The notes beneath the pieces were generated by a model. The model ran no database searches. It saw only the letters and a list, made by a program, of their open reading frames with translations, and was not told the DNA's origin. Below are positions 11,937 through 12,256 of a stretch of 12,256 nucleotides of DNA, piece by piece. Position numbers and translations under genes: made by a program. Positions within the stretch are counted from its first letter, which is position 1. Every line of letters starts with the position of its first letter. The DNA comes from an uncultured Campylobacter sp. (GTDB lineage Bacteria; Campylobacterota; Campylobacteria; Campylobacterales; Campylobacteraceae): the NCBI GenBank assembly GCA_905373295.1, contig CAJPSJ010000032.1, positions 1-12,256 of the forward strand, in the 5' to 3' direction.

Positions 11937-12256
11937 TCAATTTACGCTAGCTTTAAAAGCTTTCACCCCCTCGCAGCGCTCGCTGATCTTTGATACTATC
12001 TTGCTTAGCACCTCACGTCTTGAAACCTCCGCCGTATAGCACACTAGCTTTAGACCGAACCTCTCCTCATCGATACTTACGAAAAGCTCGCATTTAAATT
12101 CGCCTCTGATCTCCGTATCGGCCTCATAAACCGGTAGCGTAAAAGTGATCGTCTTTGGTATAGAGATGGTCTCTTTCGCTCCCGATTTGATCTCGACGTC
12201 TAGGCTAATTTTTGAGCTAGTGTTTTTCTGCACGCTGTCGAATTTCTTAACCGCTT
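11937..12256 (-). CDS. Hypothetical protein, 5' end beyond the window
   Basis: The frame can begin at a GTG at 12233 (98 aa), but codons upstream of it remain open to the window edge (reading ...VKKFDS before the GTG) and no ribosome binding site is seen before the GTG. The gene therefore probably starts outside. The visible part is beta-rich, with ISLDVEIKSGAKETISIPKT, then a central KCELFVSIDEERFGLKLVCY and a helical C-terminus. I do not recognise a family. It is the first visible gene of the minus-strand early operon leading to the DUF4406 gene and gam. Confidence 0.7.
   Translation of the reverse strand, partial: AVKKFDSVQKNTSSKISLDVEIKSGAKETISIPKTITFTLPVYEADTEIRGEFKCELFVSIDEERFGLKLVCYTAEVSRREVLSKIVSKISERCEGVKAFKASVN

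Larger units (their letters stand above)
1..12256. mobile_element. Mu-like prophage, internal segment
   Basis: The window encodes the Mu-type set gpT, protease I, small and large terminase, DUF935 portal, F, G, GemA (gp16) and Gam, with nothing recognisable as host chromosome. This combination is specific to transposable phages of the Mu family. Neither end is visible, and the transposase A/B genes, the Mor/C activators, lysis genes and tail genes are all outside the window. The 110-1734 pair and the 7297-12233 block are on the minus strand while 1908-7265 is on the plus strand, unlike the single direction of late genes in Mu. Confidence 0.93.

Overview
The window lies inside a Mu-like transposable prophage. 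The encoded proteins resemble a Campylobacter Mu-type phage. The base composition is mixed: GC-rich coding stretches are interspersed with aaattt/aaaatttt-rich joints. That would suit one of the higher-GC Campylobacter species better than C. jejuni, but this host assignment is an inference. Both ends of the element lie outside the window: no transposase, integration host factor site, tail genes or phage termini are visible.

Layout. (1) Positions 110-1734, minus strand: the capsid pair, a Mu I-type protease with a nested scaffold start, followed by the major head protein T, linked by a TAATG stop/start. (2) 1735-1907: a divergent promoter region. (3) 1908-7265, plus strand: the packaging and portal module. 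It holds a small terminase (DUF1804 type, TTG start), large terminase, DUF935 portal, a Mu F-type head morphogenesis protein fused to a C-terminal nuclease-like domain, a tRNA-like cloverleaf, and the G-type virion morphogenesis protein. (4) 7297-12233, minus strand, converging on module 3. Read in the direction of transcription it holds an unknown gene that runs off the right edge, a DUF4406-like protein, a very small coupled ORF, Gam, a terminator, DinD, a small helix-turn-helix protein, a near-perfect sigma70 promoter among repeated AAGTC sites, Rha, a 73-aa protein, GemA (Mu gp16), a zinc-ribbon protein, a 66-aa protein and a DUF2335 membrane protein.

How the genes work together. Module 4 is the early/regulatory region (DNA-end protection, RecA-related control, transcription regulators). 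Module 3 packages DNA and builds the portal end of the head. Module 1 builds the shell. Relative to phage Mu, where these late genes run in one direction, the packaging module is flipped with respect to the I-T pair and the early genes.

The most unusual part is 6150-6690. The F-type protein carries an AT-rich C-terminal extension resembling the PBECR nucleases (Barnase/EndoU/colicin E5-D/RelE-like). Immediately after it, with one arm overlapping its stop codon, lies an antisense tRNA-shaped element. This element has a perfect acceptor stem, a canonical T arm and a D loop, but only a 4-nt loop where the anticodon should be. A functional link between a putative RNase domain and a tRNA mimic is an inference, and it is the best candidate here for an undescribed system.
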